Under the pieces are notes generated by a model. It searched no databases. It worked only from the letters and a program-made list of their open reading frames with translations, and had not been told where the DNA came from. Of a stretch of DNA of 43,523 nucleotides, positions 33,690 to 42,269 are shown in pieces. The position numbers and the translations under genes were made by a program. How positions within the stretch are numbered: position 1 is the first letter of the stretch; every line of letters begins with the position of its first letter. Origin of the DNA: Halanaerobium kushneri (GTDB taxonomy: Bacteria; Bacillota; Halanaerobiia; Halanaerobiales; Halanaerobiaceae); NCBI RefSeq assembly GCF_900156285.1, contig NZ_FTNC01000022.1, positions 1 to 43,523 of the forward strand. Direction: 5' to 3'.

Positions 33690-34935
33690 AGAAAGAATAT
33701 CAGGTCAGGAATTTGCTGAAAAATATAAAGCGGATTTTCCGATTCTTAAGCAGCAGATAAATGGTAAGGAACTGATTTATTTTGATAATGCAGCTACAAC
33801 TCAAAAGCCTGAGTCGGTTTTAGATGCAGTCGATAATTACAATCGGACCATTAATGCCAATCCTCACCGGGGAGCGCATACATTAAGTGCGCGTGCTACT
33901 GAGGCTTACGAAAATGCCAGAGCAAAAGTTAAAGATTTTATTAATGCTGAAAAATCGGAGGAAATTATTTTTACCCGTAACACTACTGAATCACTAAATT
34001 TGCTGGCAAACAGCCTGGAAGCTTTAGTTGAAGAGGGAGATGAAATTTTAATTTCTGTTCTTGAACATCACAGCAATATTTTGCCATGGCAGCAGCTGGC
34101 TGAGCGGAAAAATTTAAAATTAAAGTATTTATATCCAGATCAAAATTATAGAATTCCACTTTCAGAATTAAAGGAAAAACTGACTAAAAAAACTAAGATT
34201 TTTAGTATCTCTCAGATGTCAAATGTGAGTGGAGTAATTAACCCGGTTAAAGAAATGGCAGAACTTGCCCATCAAAAAGGAGCTTTAGTTGTGGTTGATG
34301 GAGCTCAGGGTGCTCCTCATATCCGGACTGATATTAGAGATTTAGATGCTGATTTTTATGCTTTCTCAGGTCATAAAATGCTGGGACCAATGGGAATAGG
34401 CGTTCTTTACGGTAAAAAAGAACTTTTAGAAACATTACCTCCTTTTCTAAAGGGTGGAGGTATGATAGAATATGTAAAAGAACAGGGTTCTACTTATGCG
34501 CCACTTCCAGAAAAATTTGAAGCCGGTACTCCCAATGTAGAAGGAGCAGTGGGACTGCAGGCTGCAATTGAGTATTTAGAGGAGGTTGGACTGGATAAAA
34601 TTAAAGAGTACGAGCTGGAGCTAACTGAATATGCCTTAGAAAAAATGAAAGAGCTTGACTATGTAGAAATAGCCGGCCCACTTGATTTAGAAAATAGAGG
34701 TGGCATTATATCTTTCAACCTGAAGGACATTCATTCTCATGATCTGGCCACTATAGTTGATAGTGAAGGAATTGCAATTCGCTCAGGTCATCACTGTGCC
34801 CAGCCTTTAATGAAATTTTATCGTCTTAACTCTACCGGTCGGATCAGTTTTTATTTCTATAATACTAAAGCAGAAGTGGATCGTTTTCTGGAATCCCTGG
34901 AGAAGGTAAGGGAGGTTTTTGGATATGGATCTTGA
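33661..34935 (+). CDS. sufS: SufS cysteine desulfurase
   Basis: 424 residues, PLP enzyme of the group II (SufS/CsdA) desulfurases; takes sulfur from cysteine for cluster assembly. The PLP lysine is in FSGHKMLGPMGIGVLYG and the catalytic Cys in IRSGHHCAQPLM. The ATG at 33661, eight bases after AAAGGAAG, is chosen over the in-frame ATG at 33637 that would overlap sufD further. The end overlaps sufU. Confidence 0.96.
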   Translation: MTSKQEFAVKERISGQEFAEKYKADFPILKQQINGKELIYFDNAATTQKPESVLDAVDNYNRTINANPHRGAHTLSARATEAYENARAKVKDFINAEKSEEIIFTRNTTESLNLLANSLEALVEEGDEILISVLEHHSNILPWQQLAERKNLKLKYLYPDQNYRIPLSELKEKLTKKTKIFSISQMSNVSGVINPVKEMAELAHQKGALVVVDGAQGAPHIRTDIRDLDADFYAFSGHKMLGPMGIGVLYGKKELLETLPPFLKGGGMIEYVKEQGSTYAPLPEKFEAGTPNVEGAVGLQAAIEYLEEVGLDKIKEYELELTEYALEKMKELDYVEIAGPLDLENRGGIISFNLKDIHSHDLATIVDSEGIAIRSGHHCAQPLMKFYRLNSTGRISFYFYNTKAEVDRFLESLEKVREVFGYGS

Positions 34936-35356
34936 TTCAGTTTATACAGAATTAATAATGGAGCACAATAAGAACAGCCGCAACAAGCATTCTTTAGATG
35001 ATGCTGATTTGAGTGAACACGGCCATAATCCAAGCTGTGGAGATGATATTACTCTTGAGCTTAAGTTTGATGGTGATCTAATCAGTGAGGCAGCTTTTAC
35101 CGGCAGCGGTTGTGCTATCTCGCAAGCTTCAACTTCGATTATGATTGATTTAATTAAAGGAAAAAGTATTGAAGAGGCCCTGGAGCTGGTGGAGACTTTT
35201 ATTGCCATGATCAAAAAAGATATAGATGATCAGCAGGAGTTAAGGAAATTAAAGGATGCAATGGCTTTGAAAAATATTTCAAATATGCCCGCCCGGGTTA
35301 AGTGTGCAGTATTGTCCTGGCACACTCTTAAGGAAGCTTTAAAAGAGAGAAATTAA
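34925..35356 (+). CDS. sufU: SufU zinc-dependent sulfurtransferase
   Basis: 143 residues. Accepts persulfide sulfur from SufS and hands it to the SufBCD scaffold. Zn ligands C38, D40, C63 and C127 are all present, as in Bacillus SufU, with the G-x-G-C insertion typical of SufU over IscU. The ATG at 34925 is preferred to the TTG at 34919, because GGAGG at 34911-34915 is too close to the latter. A terminator follows. Confidence 0.96.
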   Translation: MDLDSVYTELIMEHNKNSRNKHSLDDADLSEHGHNPSCGDDITLELKFDGDLISEAAFTGSGCAISQASTSIMIDLIKGKSIEEALELVETFIAMIKKDIDDQQELRKLKDAMALKNISNMPARVKCAVLSWHTLKEALKERN

Positions 35357-35375
35357 AATTTGAAAACTAATTTTA

Positions 35376-35402
35376 AAACTTCACCTAAAAGGTGGAGTTT
35401 TT
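35376..35402 (+). terminator. Intrinsic terminator after sufU
   Basis: AACTTCACC at 35377-35385 pairs with GGTGGAGTT at 35391-35399 (one mismatch at the T/G position), followed by T residues. Confidence 0.85.
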
Positions 35403-35404
35403 AC

Positions 35405-35433
35405 TTTACATAAGGATAAAGACTATATATAAT
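35405..35433 (+). promoter_or_regulatory. Promoter for the DMT transporter gene
   Basis: TTTACA at 35405-35410, 17 bases, then TATAAT at 35428-35433. A Fur-like box overlaps the -10. A 12-base palindrome, TATAATATTATA, lies further down at 35518-35529. Confidence 0.7.
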
Positions 35434-35449
35434 AATGATAATGAATATC
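35431..35449. promoter_or_regulatory. Second Fur-like operator
   Basis: 16 of 19 positions match the classical Fur consensus (mismatches at positions 1, 13 and 15). It overlaps the last three bases of the -10 box. It is the same kind of placement as the box at 7866, and the two share most of their bases. Confidence 0.5.
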
Positions 35450-35545
35450 ATAGAAGTGGGAACAAAAAAGTGTTTTAAACAGTTACTTGTTGATAAGTTT
35501 TAATAACTCTATAATTCTATAATATTATAAGATGAGGTGGAAAAA

Positions 35546-36448
35546 ATGGAAAACAGAAAAAAGGGAATAACATTTATACTTTTATCATCACTCTTTTTTG
35601 CGTTAATGGCAGCTACAGTTAAATTTTTAGGTGATATGCCGACAGCAGAGAAGATATTTTTTAGAAATTTAGTTGGTATTTTTGTTGCTTTCAGTCTGGT
35701 AAAAAAAAGCGGCAGCTCTCTGATTGGAAATAACAAAAAACTTTTGATTTTACGCAGTACTTTTGGACTTTTAGGAATTGCAGCTTATTTTTATGCTCTG
35801 GCAAATATGAAACTTTCGGATGCAGTAATTTTAAATAAAATGTCACCATTTTTTGTAATGATTTTTGCTGCTCTATTTTTAAAAGAGAAGATTACTAAAA
35901 AGCAGTTAATTGCTTTAGTTACCGCTGCCTTAGGTGCTATTCTTGTGATAAGACCAGGTTTTGATTCAAATCTTATACCATCCTTAATCGCCTTAATGTC
36001 GAGTATATTTGCCGGGGTTGCCTATACATTAGTAAGGCAGCTGCGCAAAACAGATTCGGCAGCTACAGTTGTATTTTATTTTAGTTTTTTTTCAACCATA
36101 GCTATGATACCTTTTATGCTCAGCGGAAGTTTTGTGATTCCAACTGCTGTTCAGGCACTTGCGTTACTGGCTTTGGGGCTATTTGCTGCAGTTGCTCAAT
36201 TATTTATGACTAATGCTTACCGCCATGCTGAAGCGAGTGAACTGTCAATTTATACTTATGCCAATATTGTCTTTTCTTCAGTTTTTGGTTTTGTCTTATT
36301 TCAAGAGATTCCGGATATTTTTTCAATCATCGGTGCATTTTTAATAATTTCAGCCGGTTATTTAAATTATCGGGCCAAAGAAAAAGAACAGGCCGAAAAA
36401 GCAGCGAAATTGAAGCTTGAGCAGAAAAAACAGCGGAGTACAGTTTAA
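35546..36448 (+). CDS. DMT-superfamily (EamA) exporter
   Basis: 300 residues with ten predicted transmembrane helices in two EamA repeats (the second starts near residue 150). Family members export amino acids, nucleosides or other metabolites. The ATG at 35546 with GAGGTGG upstream is chosen over a GTG at 35537 that lies inside the ribosome binding site. It ends in a basic, Glu/Lys/Gln-rich cytoplasmic tail. Regulation by an iron-type repressor is suggested by the box upstream; the substrate is unknown. Confidence 0.88.
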   Translation: MENRKKGITFILLSSLFFALMAATVKFLGDMPTAEKIFFRNLVGIFVAFSLVKKSGSSLIGNNKKLLILRSTFGLLGIAAYFYALANMKLSDAVILNKMSPFFVMIFAALFLKEKITKKQLIALVTAALGAILVIRPGFDSNLIPSLIALMSSIFAGVAYTLVRQLRKTDSAATVVFYFSFFSTIAMIPFMLSGSFVIPTAVQALALLALGLFAAVAQLFMTNAYRHAEASELSIYTYANIVFSSVFGFVLFQEIPDIFSIIGAFLIISAGYLNYRAKEKEQAEKAAKLKLEQKKQRSTV

Positions 36449-36471
36449 GCAAAAGAATATTTTACCAAATC

Positions 36472-36504
36472 ACCCTCAGTTTAATCACTGAGGGTTTATT
36501 TTTT
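36472..36504 (+). terminator. Intrinsic terminator after the DMT transporter gene
   Basis: ACCCTCAGT pairs with ACTGAGGGT around a six-base loop, followed by a T-rich run. Confidence 0.9.
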
Positions 36505-36517
36505 AGAGCAGTTGGCA

Positions 36518-36546
36518 TTGCAGAAATCTTGATAAAACAATATAAT
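36518..36546 (+). promoter_or_regulatory. Weak promoter for the KdsC-like gene
   Basis: TTGCAG at 36518-36523, 17 bases, then a perfect TATAAT at 36541-36546, about 42 bases before the TTG start. Confidence 0.45.
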
Positions 36547-36588
36547 AAAATTAGTCTGCATATTTTTATTTAAAATGGAGGGATAAAA

Positions 36589-37089
36589 TTGAAGGAGATA
36601 AATACAATTTTTTTGGATGTTGATGGTACACTAACAAATGGTAAAGTTTATTTAGATAATGGGAAAAATGAATTTAAAGCTTTTAATGTTAAAGATGGTT
36701 TAATGGTGGTGGCTGCAATAAAAATGGGATATGATGTAATTATTATGACTGGTCGAAAATCTGAAGTGGTAGCCAGGAGAGCTGCTGAGTTAGGGATTGA
36801 AGAATACTATCAGGGGGTTAGAGATAAAAAAACTGCTTTAGAGAAGTTGATGGAAAAAAAGGGGATTAATTATAGTAATCTGGCATATCTGGGTGATGAT
36901 TTAAATGATCTGGCAGTGATGAGCAAAGCCCGATTCGCAGGATGTCCTGCTGATGCTGCAGATGAAGTTAAAGAAATCTCCGATTTAGTCTCTGAATTTA
37001 AAGGTGGAGCTGGGGCAGTGAGAGAAATTTTAACTCATCTTCTTAAATCTAAGGGAGAATATCATAAAATTGTAGAAAGTTTTTCTTAG
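36589..37089 (+). CDS. KdsC-like HAD phosphatase
   Basis: 166 residues of the HAD superfamily without a cap domain. The nucleophile loop FLDVDGTLTNG has D10 and D12; TGRKSEVVARRAAELGI and YLGDDLNDLAVM follow in the KdsC order. The family removes phosphate from 3-deoxy-D-manno-octulosonate 8-phosphate in lipopolysaccharide synthesis; a related group acts in sialic-acid synthesis. No other kds gene is near. If it is KdsC, it supports an outer membrane in this organism. TTG start with TGGAGGGAT upstream. Confidence 0.85.
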   Translation: MKEINTIFLDVDGTLTNGKVYLDNGKNEFKAFNVKDGLMVVAAIKMGYDVIIMTGRKSEVVARRAAELGIEEYYQGVRDKKTALEKLMEKKGINYSNLAYLGDDLNDLAVMSKARFAGCPADAADEVKEISDLVSEFKGGAGAVREILTHLLKSKGEYHKIVESFS

Positions 37090-37107
37090 TAATTGAGTAA
37101 AATTATA

Positions 37108-37137
37108 TTGACAGCGAGCATAATTAAAGTGTATAAT
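37108..37137 (+). promoter_or_regulatory. Promoter for the OhrR-type regulator gene
   Basis: TTGACA at 37108-37113, 18 bases, then TATAAT at 37132-37137. Both hexamers are consensus. Confidence 0.75.
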
Positions 37138-37140
37138 AAA

Positions 37141-37160
37141 TTAAGTTGAATTCAATTTAA
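37141..37160. promoter_or_regulatory. Palindromic operator for the OhrR-type regulator
   Basis: TTAAGTTGAA followed by TTCAATTTAA, a 20-bp palindrome with one mismatched pair, three bases after the -10 box. OhrR and MarR proteins bind such AT-rich palindromes to repress their own genes. Confidence 0.6.
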
Positions 37161-37188
37161 TCACATAAAATAAAATAGAGGTGATAAG

Positions 37189-37629
37189 ATGGATCAATTT
37201 GAGAAGTTAAAATTAGAAAATCAGATCTGTTTCCCGCTTTATGCACTTTCCCGCAAAGTGATTCAGTTATATAAACCATTACTGGATAAGTATAATTTAA
37301 CCTATACTCAGTATATAATAATGCTGGTCCTCTGGGAAGAAGAAAAGATTTCAATAAAGGAACTGGGCGAAAAGCTTTATCTTGATTCTGGAACTATTTC
37401 TCCGGTGGTAAAAAAATTGGTTAAGCAGGGACTGCTTGAAAAATTTAGATTTAAAGAAGATGAGCGGATAGTTATGGTCAAGTTAACTGAAAAAGGAAAA
37501 GAAATGAAAGAAGAGATTGTTGAGATTCCGGAAAAATTATACAGGAATTTTGAGGGAGATAAAGAAGCACTTTTTCAGTTAAAAGAGAATTTAGATAAGA
37601 TTTTAGAAGAATTTAAGGAAGGAAGTTAA
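37189..37629 (+). CDS. OhrR-type MarR-family redox regulator
   Basis: 146 residues, winged helix (about 35-105). NQICFPLYALSRKVIQLYKPLLDKYNLTYTQYIIMLVLWEE closely follows the OhrR pattern. The peroxide-sensing cysteine is C14, and the two tyrosines that hydrogen-bond to it in B. subtilis OhrR (C15, Y19, Y29) are matched by Y18 and Y28. Oxidation of the Cys would release DNA. Usually it sits next to an ohr peroxidase gene; none is visible here. RBS AGAGGTGAT. Confidence 0.87.
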   Translation: MDQFEKLKLENQICFPLYALSRKVIQLYKPLLDKYNLTYTQYIIMLVLWEEEKISIKELGEKLYLDSGTISPVVKKLVKQGLLEKFRFKEDERIVMVKLTEKGKEMKEEIVEIPEKLYRNFEGDKEALFQLKENLDKILEEFKEGS

Positions 37630-37679
37630 ATCCTGTTTAAGCAGGGTTTAACTTATGTTTTTAAAAATTAAGTTGAGAA

Positions 37680-37715
37680 AAACGGAGTAGAGAAAATCTA
37701 CTCCGTTTATTTTTA
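37680..37715. terminator. Terminator shared by the convergent ohrR-type and thiI genes
   Basis: AAACGGAGTAGA and TCTACTCCGTTT form a perfect 12-bp stem with a five-base loop. The + side is followed by TATTTTT and the - side by TTTTTCTC, so it may work in both directions. Confidence 0.85.
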
Positions 37716-37744
37716 AGTACAATTAAAATTTTGAATGAAAATAT

Positions 37745-38968
37745 TTATTCTGCTGCTCCTTCACTAATTGTAATAACTTCCATTTTTTCTATAGCTCGAT
37801 CAATTAAATTTTCAATTTCTAAATCCTCTTCGCCAAAATGAATAGTGTCAAGTTTAGGCTGAGTTGCAGGATTATCAGGCACAAAAATTGTACAGCAGTC
37901 TTCATGAGGTCTAATCGAAATTTCATAAGTTCCAACTCTTTTTGCCAGAGCAATAATATCATTTTTGTCCATGGTAATTAAAGGCCTCAAAACTGGAAAT
38001 TCAGCTACTTCATCAGAAGAACGCAGACCTTCTAAAGTCTGACTTGCTACTTGTCCCAGGCTCTCACCGGTAACCAGGGCAAGTTCTCCGTTCATCTCAG
38101 CCAGTCTGTTGGCGATTCTAATCATCATTCTCCGCATAATTGTTACGGTATATCTTCTTGGAGATTTTTTTAATATTTCCTGCTGGATTTCTGTAAAATA
38201 AGGAATCTGTAGTTTGATTTCTCCACCATAACGGCTTAAAACCTTTGTCAGATCAACAACTTTTTCTTTGGCTCTTTCTGATGTGTAAGGAGGGGAGTTA
38301 AAATAAACGGCATTTAAGGTCAGTCCTCTTTTTAAACCCAGCCAGCCAGCAACAGGACTGTCAATACCTCCAGATAATAAAAGCAGAGCCTTTCCGGATG
38401 ACTTAACCGGCAGCCCTCCCGGGCCAGCCTCTCGCCTGATGAAAATATATATTTTACCCCGTCTAATTTCGATTTCAAATAGATGTTCTGGCTGATGAAC
38501 ATCAACACTGAGTGGTCTAGTTTTGCTTTCCACTTCTCTCAAAATTTCTGCTCCCAGCTCTCGATTAAGTTCAGGACTTTCCATTGGAAAAGATTTATCT
38601 GCCCGAGTAGTTTCGACCTTAAAAGTAGTGGGATAGTTTTTAACTTCAGCTTTAAAGAGTTGAACAACTTTTCTTTTTAGTTTTTCAAAATCCTGCTGTT
38701 CAAAGTTAGCGACTTTTTTTCCGATTCTAAACCGCTGAGCAGGACTTAAGGAAATAATTCCCGGAACATTGACCAATCTTCCTACAATTTTTTCAATCTT
38801 ATCACTTTCTGCGTAAAGAAAAATCCGCCCGTAAACTGTGCTGATTTCAAATTCTCCCAGATCTCTGGTTGCTCTCTCAATATTTGCAACCAGCTGAGAG
38901 ATAAAATCGTTGATATTATCGCCTTTTAAGCCAATTTCTCCATAACGAATAATTATTAAATCATACAA
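37745..38968 (-). CDS. thiI: ThiI, tRNA 4-thiouridine / thiamine sulfurtransferase
   Basis: 407 residues: N-terminal ferredoxin-like and THUMP domains (about 1-165), then an ATP-pyrophosphatase domain with the PP-loop LSGGIDSPVAGW (about 198-209). The C-terminal rhodanese domain of E. coli ThiI is absent, as is usual in Firmicutes. It makes 4-thiouridine in tRNA. TTG start at 38968 with GAGGTG seven bases upstream; the nearby ATG is out of frame. It lies directly after the desulfurase gene, from which it likely gets sulfur. Confidence 0.94.
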   Translation of the reverse strand: MYDLIIIRYGEIGLKGDNINDFISQLVANIERATRDLGEFEISTVYGRIFLYAESDKIEKIVGRLVNVPGIISLSPAQRFRIGKKVANFEQQDFEKLKRKVVQLFKAEVKNYPTTFKVETTRADKSFPMESPELNRELGAEILREVESKTRPLSVDVHQPEHLFEIEIRRGKIYIFIRREAGPGGLPVKSSGKALLLLSGGIDSPVAGWLGLKRGLTLNAVYFNSPPYTSERAKEKVVDLTKVLSRYGGEIKLQIPYFTEIQQEILKKSPRRYTVTIMRRMMIRIANRLAEMNGELALVTGESLGQVASQTLEGLRSSDEVAEFPVLRPLITMDKNDIIALAKRVGTYEISIRPHEDCCTIFVPDNPATQPKLDTIHFGEEDLEIENLIDRAIEKMEVITISEGAAE

Positions 38969-38982
38969 AATTTTTCACCTCA

Positions 38983-40131
38983 TTAAAAAAGTTTAAGAAA
39001 ATTTATCTGTTCTTTTAAAGTTTTTATAAAATAATTCAAATCATCTTTTGTGATTTCTTTGTTTAAACTCACTCTAAGTGCACTCTCGCTTCTAGCCTGT
39101 GATAATCCGCAGGCATTAATTATTCTACTCCCCTTTTTTTGGGAAGAACAGGCTGAACCTGTAGAAATATAGATTCCCCTACTTTCCAGTGCATGCAGCA
39201 TGGTTTCTCCTTTAATTCCCGGAATAGAAAAATTAATAATATGTGGTGCTCCAAATTCTGGTGAGTTAATAACCACCTCTTCTATGTCATTTAAATAATT
39301 TAAGAGGTATTTTCTAAGTTTAACCAATTTTTGTTCAAAAATAGCTTTAGTAGTTAATTCGGGCAGCTTTTTCACTGCTTCGCCCAAACCAGCAATTGCC
39401 GGCACATTTTCTGTACCTGAGCGCAAATTCCTTTCCTGTCCGCCTCCATAAATAAGAGGCTTTAAATTTATACCTTTTTTGATATATAAAGCTCCTACGC
39501 CTTTAGGACCGTGAATTTTATGACCACTAATTGAATAAAGATCTATTGGCCATTGACCAAGCTGGCTGTGAATTTTACCAAAACCCTGCACACCATCTAC
39601 ATGGAAAAAGCTGAGTGCATTTTTATCTTTAATTATTTTAGCGATTTTTTCCAGGGGCTGGATAGTTCCCAGCTCATTATTAACCTGCATAATGCTGACT
39701 AAAAGAGTGTCTTTGGTGATTAAAGATTTTAGGTGCTCAAGATCAACATGTCCCTCCTGATCAACCTTAACTCTATCTACCTGCCAGCCTTCCTTTTCTA
39801 AAACTTTAAATAGCTCAGCCACAGAAGAATGTTCGATAGGAGAGGTGATTAAATGTTTTCCCCTATTTTTATAAGCTTCCGTAATTCCTCTAATGGCCAG
39901 ATTATTACTTTCTGTACCTCCGGAAGTGAAGATGATTTCTTTGCTTTGGATACCGAGATATTCAGCAATAATTTTTCTGCTTTTTTTTAAAACCTTTTCT
40001 GCTTTTAAGCCAAAGTTGTGTAGTGAAGAAGGATTAGCATAATTTTTTTCTAAAGCCTCAACTACAGCACTTGTTACTTCAGGTAGAGCCTTAGTGGTTG
40101 CAGCATTATCTAGATATATATTTTTTTTCAT
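38983..40131 (-). CDS. NifS/IscS-type cysteine desulfurase
   Basis: 382 residues, group I PLP-dependent desulfurase. The PLP lysine is in ISGHKIHGPKGVGALY, and the catalytic cysteine in STGSACSSQKKGSR on a long flexible loop. It pairs with ThiI in the manner of B. subtilis NifZ-ThiI, distinct from SufS upstream. ATG at 40131 is preferred to an in-frame GTG at 40140, since AGGAGTG at 40146-40140 is the ribosome binding site. The ThiI start lies 14 bases after its stop. A -10-like TATAAT is seen on the minus strand at 40171-40166. Confidence 0.93.
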   Translation of the reverse strand: MKKNIYLDNAATTKALPEVTSAVVEALEKNYANPSSLHNFGLKAEKVLKKSRKIIAEYLGIQSKEIIFTSGGTESNNLAIRGITEAYKNRGKHLITSPIEHSSVAELFKVLEKEGWQVDRVKVDQEGHVDLEHLKSLITKDTLLVSIMQVNNELGTIQPLEKIAKIIKDKNALSFFHVDGVQGFGKIHSQLGQWPIDLYSISGHKIHGPKGVGALYIKKGINLKPLIYGGGQERNLRSGTENVPAIAGLGEAVKKLPELTTKAIFEQKLVKLRKYLLNYLNDIEEVVINSPEFGAPHIINFSIPGIKGETMLHALESRGIYISTGSACSSQKKGSRIINACGLSQARSESALRVSLNKEITKDDLNYFIKTLKEQINFLKLF

Positions 40132-40403
40132 TAAACTCACTCCTAATTTTAAACACTAACTTTAATTATACCACCAATGGGTAGATAAATAAACCGTTAT
40201 AGCTGATAAATTTGGCTCAGAAGTGTTTTGGTGGCTAAGATCCCTAATTAAAGACAGCCTGGTTTATCTCTTATTTTATTTTTTAAGTTCTAGTGATATA
40301 ATACAAGATGAAGGTAATATATATTATTCAATAATTTTTTACCTGCATAATAGAAAGTTTTGTTATTAGAATTTAAATTTAATTTATAGAGGGAGGAAAA
40401 AAA

Positions 40404-41171
40404 TTGCGTTTAATAGATACTCATGCTCACCTGGATTTTGATGATTATGAACAGGATAGAGAAGAAGTTTTTGCTAGAGCCCACAAAAAGGGTGTAGAAA
40501 AAATTGTAAATATTGGTGCAGATCTGGAAGGGAGTCGGCGGGCTGTGGAACTGGCCGAAAAATATGATTTTATTTATGCTTCAGTTGGGATTCATCCACA
40601 TGAGGCAGATACTGTAAACAGAGAAAGTCTGGCAGAGATTAAGGCTTTAGCTGCTTCCTCTAAGGTAAAGGCAATTGGAGAATGTGGACTTGATTTTTAT
40701 TATGATAATTCACCTCGTGAGATTCAAAAAGAAGCCTTTAAAAAACAGCTTGATCTGGCGCTCAAACTTGAGCTTCCGGTAGTTATTCATTCTCGAGAAG
40801 CGGCAGCAGAGACTTTAGAAATTTTAGCCCAGGCTGCTGATTTTGCCGAAAATTTAATTTTCCACTGTTATGCCTATGGGCCGGAAGAGATTGAAGAAAT
40901 TATAAATAGAGATTATTATGCAGCCTTTGGGGGCTTAATTACCTTTAGCAGTGCTCAGCCGATTAGAGATGCTTTAAAAAAAGTGCCGTTGAATAGAATT
41001 TTGCTGGAAACTGATGCCCCCTATCTGACTCCAGCACCTTATCGGGGAAAAAGAAATGAACCGGCCTATTTAGAACAAATTGTAAAAAAGGCTGCAGAAA
41101 TAAAAGGGATTACTGCTGAAAAAATGGGAGAAATTACAACTGAAAATGCTGAAAGAATCTATGGATTTTAA
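40404..41171 (+). CDS. TatD-family metal-dependent hydrolase
   Basis: 255 residues, TIM-barrel DNase/hydrolase of the TatD group. Metal ligands: H-x-H in DTHAHLDFDDY at the N-terminus, E in GECGLDFYYD, His in VIHSREA and FHCYAYG, and D in LLETDAPYLTP. TTG start with AGGGAGG eight bases upstream. It stands before rsmA with one gene between; in many Firmicutes the middle gene is rnmV. Confidence 0.93.
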   Translation: MRLIDTHAHLDFDDYEQDREEVFARAHKKGVEKIVNIGADLEGSRRAVELAEKYDFIYASVGIHPHEADTVNRESLAEIKALAASSKVKAIGECGLDFYYDNSPREIQKEAFKKQLDLALKLELPVVIHSREAAAETLEILAQAADFAENLIFHCYAYGPEEIEEIINRDYYAAFGGLITFSSAQPIRDALKKVPLNRILLETDAPYLTPAPYRGKRNEPAYLEQIVKKAAEIKGITAEKMGEITTENAERIYGF

Positions 41172-41250
41172 AATTTAATTGAAATTTGGAAATTTTAAAT
41201 TTGCTGTCTAAAAGTCTTTAAAAAGAAGATAAAACAGGGAGGCTATTTAA

Positions 41251-42147
41251 ATGAAAATAGGAATAATTGGGCTGGGAGATATTGCTCAAAAAGCATATTT
41301 ACCTTTAATTACGCAAATGGAAGCTGTAGAGCCTTATTTCTGTACTCGTAACAAAACTACTCTAAAGCAGCTGGGGAAAAAATATCGAGTTGATAACTTA
41401 TATAGCTCAGTTGATGAGCTGCTAAAAGAAGATTTAGACGCTGCTTTTATTCATGCAGCTACAGAAGCACATTATTCTTTAGCCAAAAAACTTTTAAAAA
41501 ATAATATTCCCACTTTTGTTGATAAACCACTTACCTATCATTTAGAACAGACTGAAGAACTGTTTAGATTGGCTAGAAATTATAATGTGATTTTGATGAC
41601 CGGATTTAATCGTCGTTATGTTCCAACTTATAGGTCTTTATTGGCAATTGAGAATCCTAAAACAATAATTATGGAGAAAAATCGAAGAGAACTTCCCGGG
41701 AATCCCCGCAGTTTTATAATGGATGATTTTATTCATGTAATTGATACGATTTCGTATTTAATGGGCGAAGTTGATTTGAATCAAGTTGATGTCAATAAAA
41801 TTAAAAGAAATAATAAATTAGTTCAGGTTATCTTAAAGCTCAGTCAGGGAGAAAACACTGCAATTGGAATTATGAATCGAGATAATGCAATTACTGAAGA
41901 AACTCTTGAACTAATGAGCTTTAAACAGAAAAAGAAGATAAAAAACATAACTCAAATTGTTAATTATAATGATGGTAAAGAAATTATTTCTCAGACAGCT
42001 GGCTGGAATAAGATGGGATATGATCGGGGTTTTGTAGATATGATCAGTGAATTTTTAGAAAGGGTAAGAAAAGGAGAGAATAATAAAAAGGAACTGGCAG
42101 CAGATTTATTAACTCATCGTCTGGCTGAAAAAGTTATTGAAGCTTAA
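41251..42147 (+). CDS. Gfo/Idh/MocA-family oxidoreductase
   Basis: 298 residues. The NAD(P)-binding motif GIIGLGDIAQKAYLPLI is at the N-terminus, and the FVDKPLTY motif (the K-P pair that lines the active site) near residue 91. The C-terminal sheet domain is shorter than average. The substrate (sugar or cyclitol derivative) cannot be told. RBS AGGGAGG. It occupies the spot of rnmV between tatD and rsmA. Confidence 0.87.
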   Translation: MKIGIIGLGDIAQKAYLPLITQMEAVEPYFCTRNKTTLKQLGKKYRVDNLYSSVDELLKEDLDAAFIHAATEAHYSLAKKLLKNNIPTFVDKPLTYHLEQTEELFRLARNYNVILMTGFNRRYVPTYRSLLAIENPKTIIMEKNRRELPGNPRSFIMDDFIHVIDTISYLMGEVDLNQVDVNKIKRNNKLVQVILKLSQGENTAIGIMNRDNAITEETLELMSFKQKKKIKNITQIVNYNDGKEIISQTAGWNKMGYDRGFVDMISEFLERVRKGENNKKELAADLLTHRLAEKVIEA

Positions 42148-42269
42148 AAATAAATTGTCAGCTTAAGTTAAAAGATTGCTTGATTATCAGAACTTCCAAC
42201 TTTGCCTGAACTGAGTGAATATGATAAAATTATAACAAATAATTTAATTAAGGATGATTTAAAATTAAT

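Noticed and set aside
34942-35214. 90-codon minus-strand ORF inside sufU
   Set aside because: Shadow frame over a gene with all catalytic residues intact.
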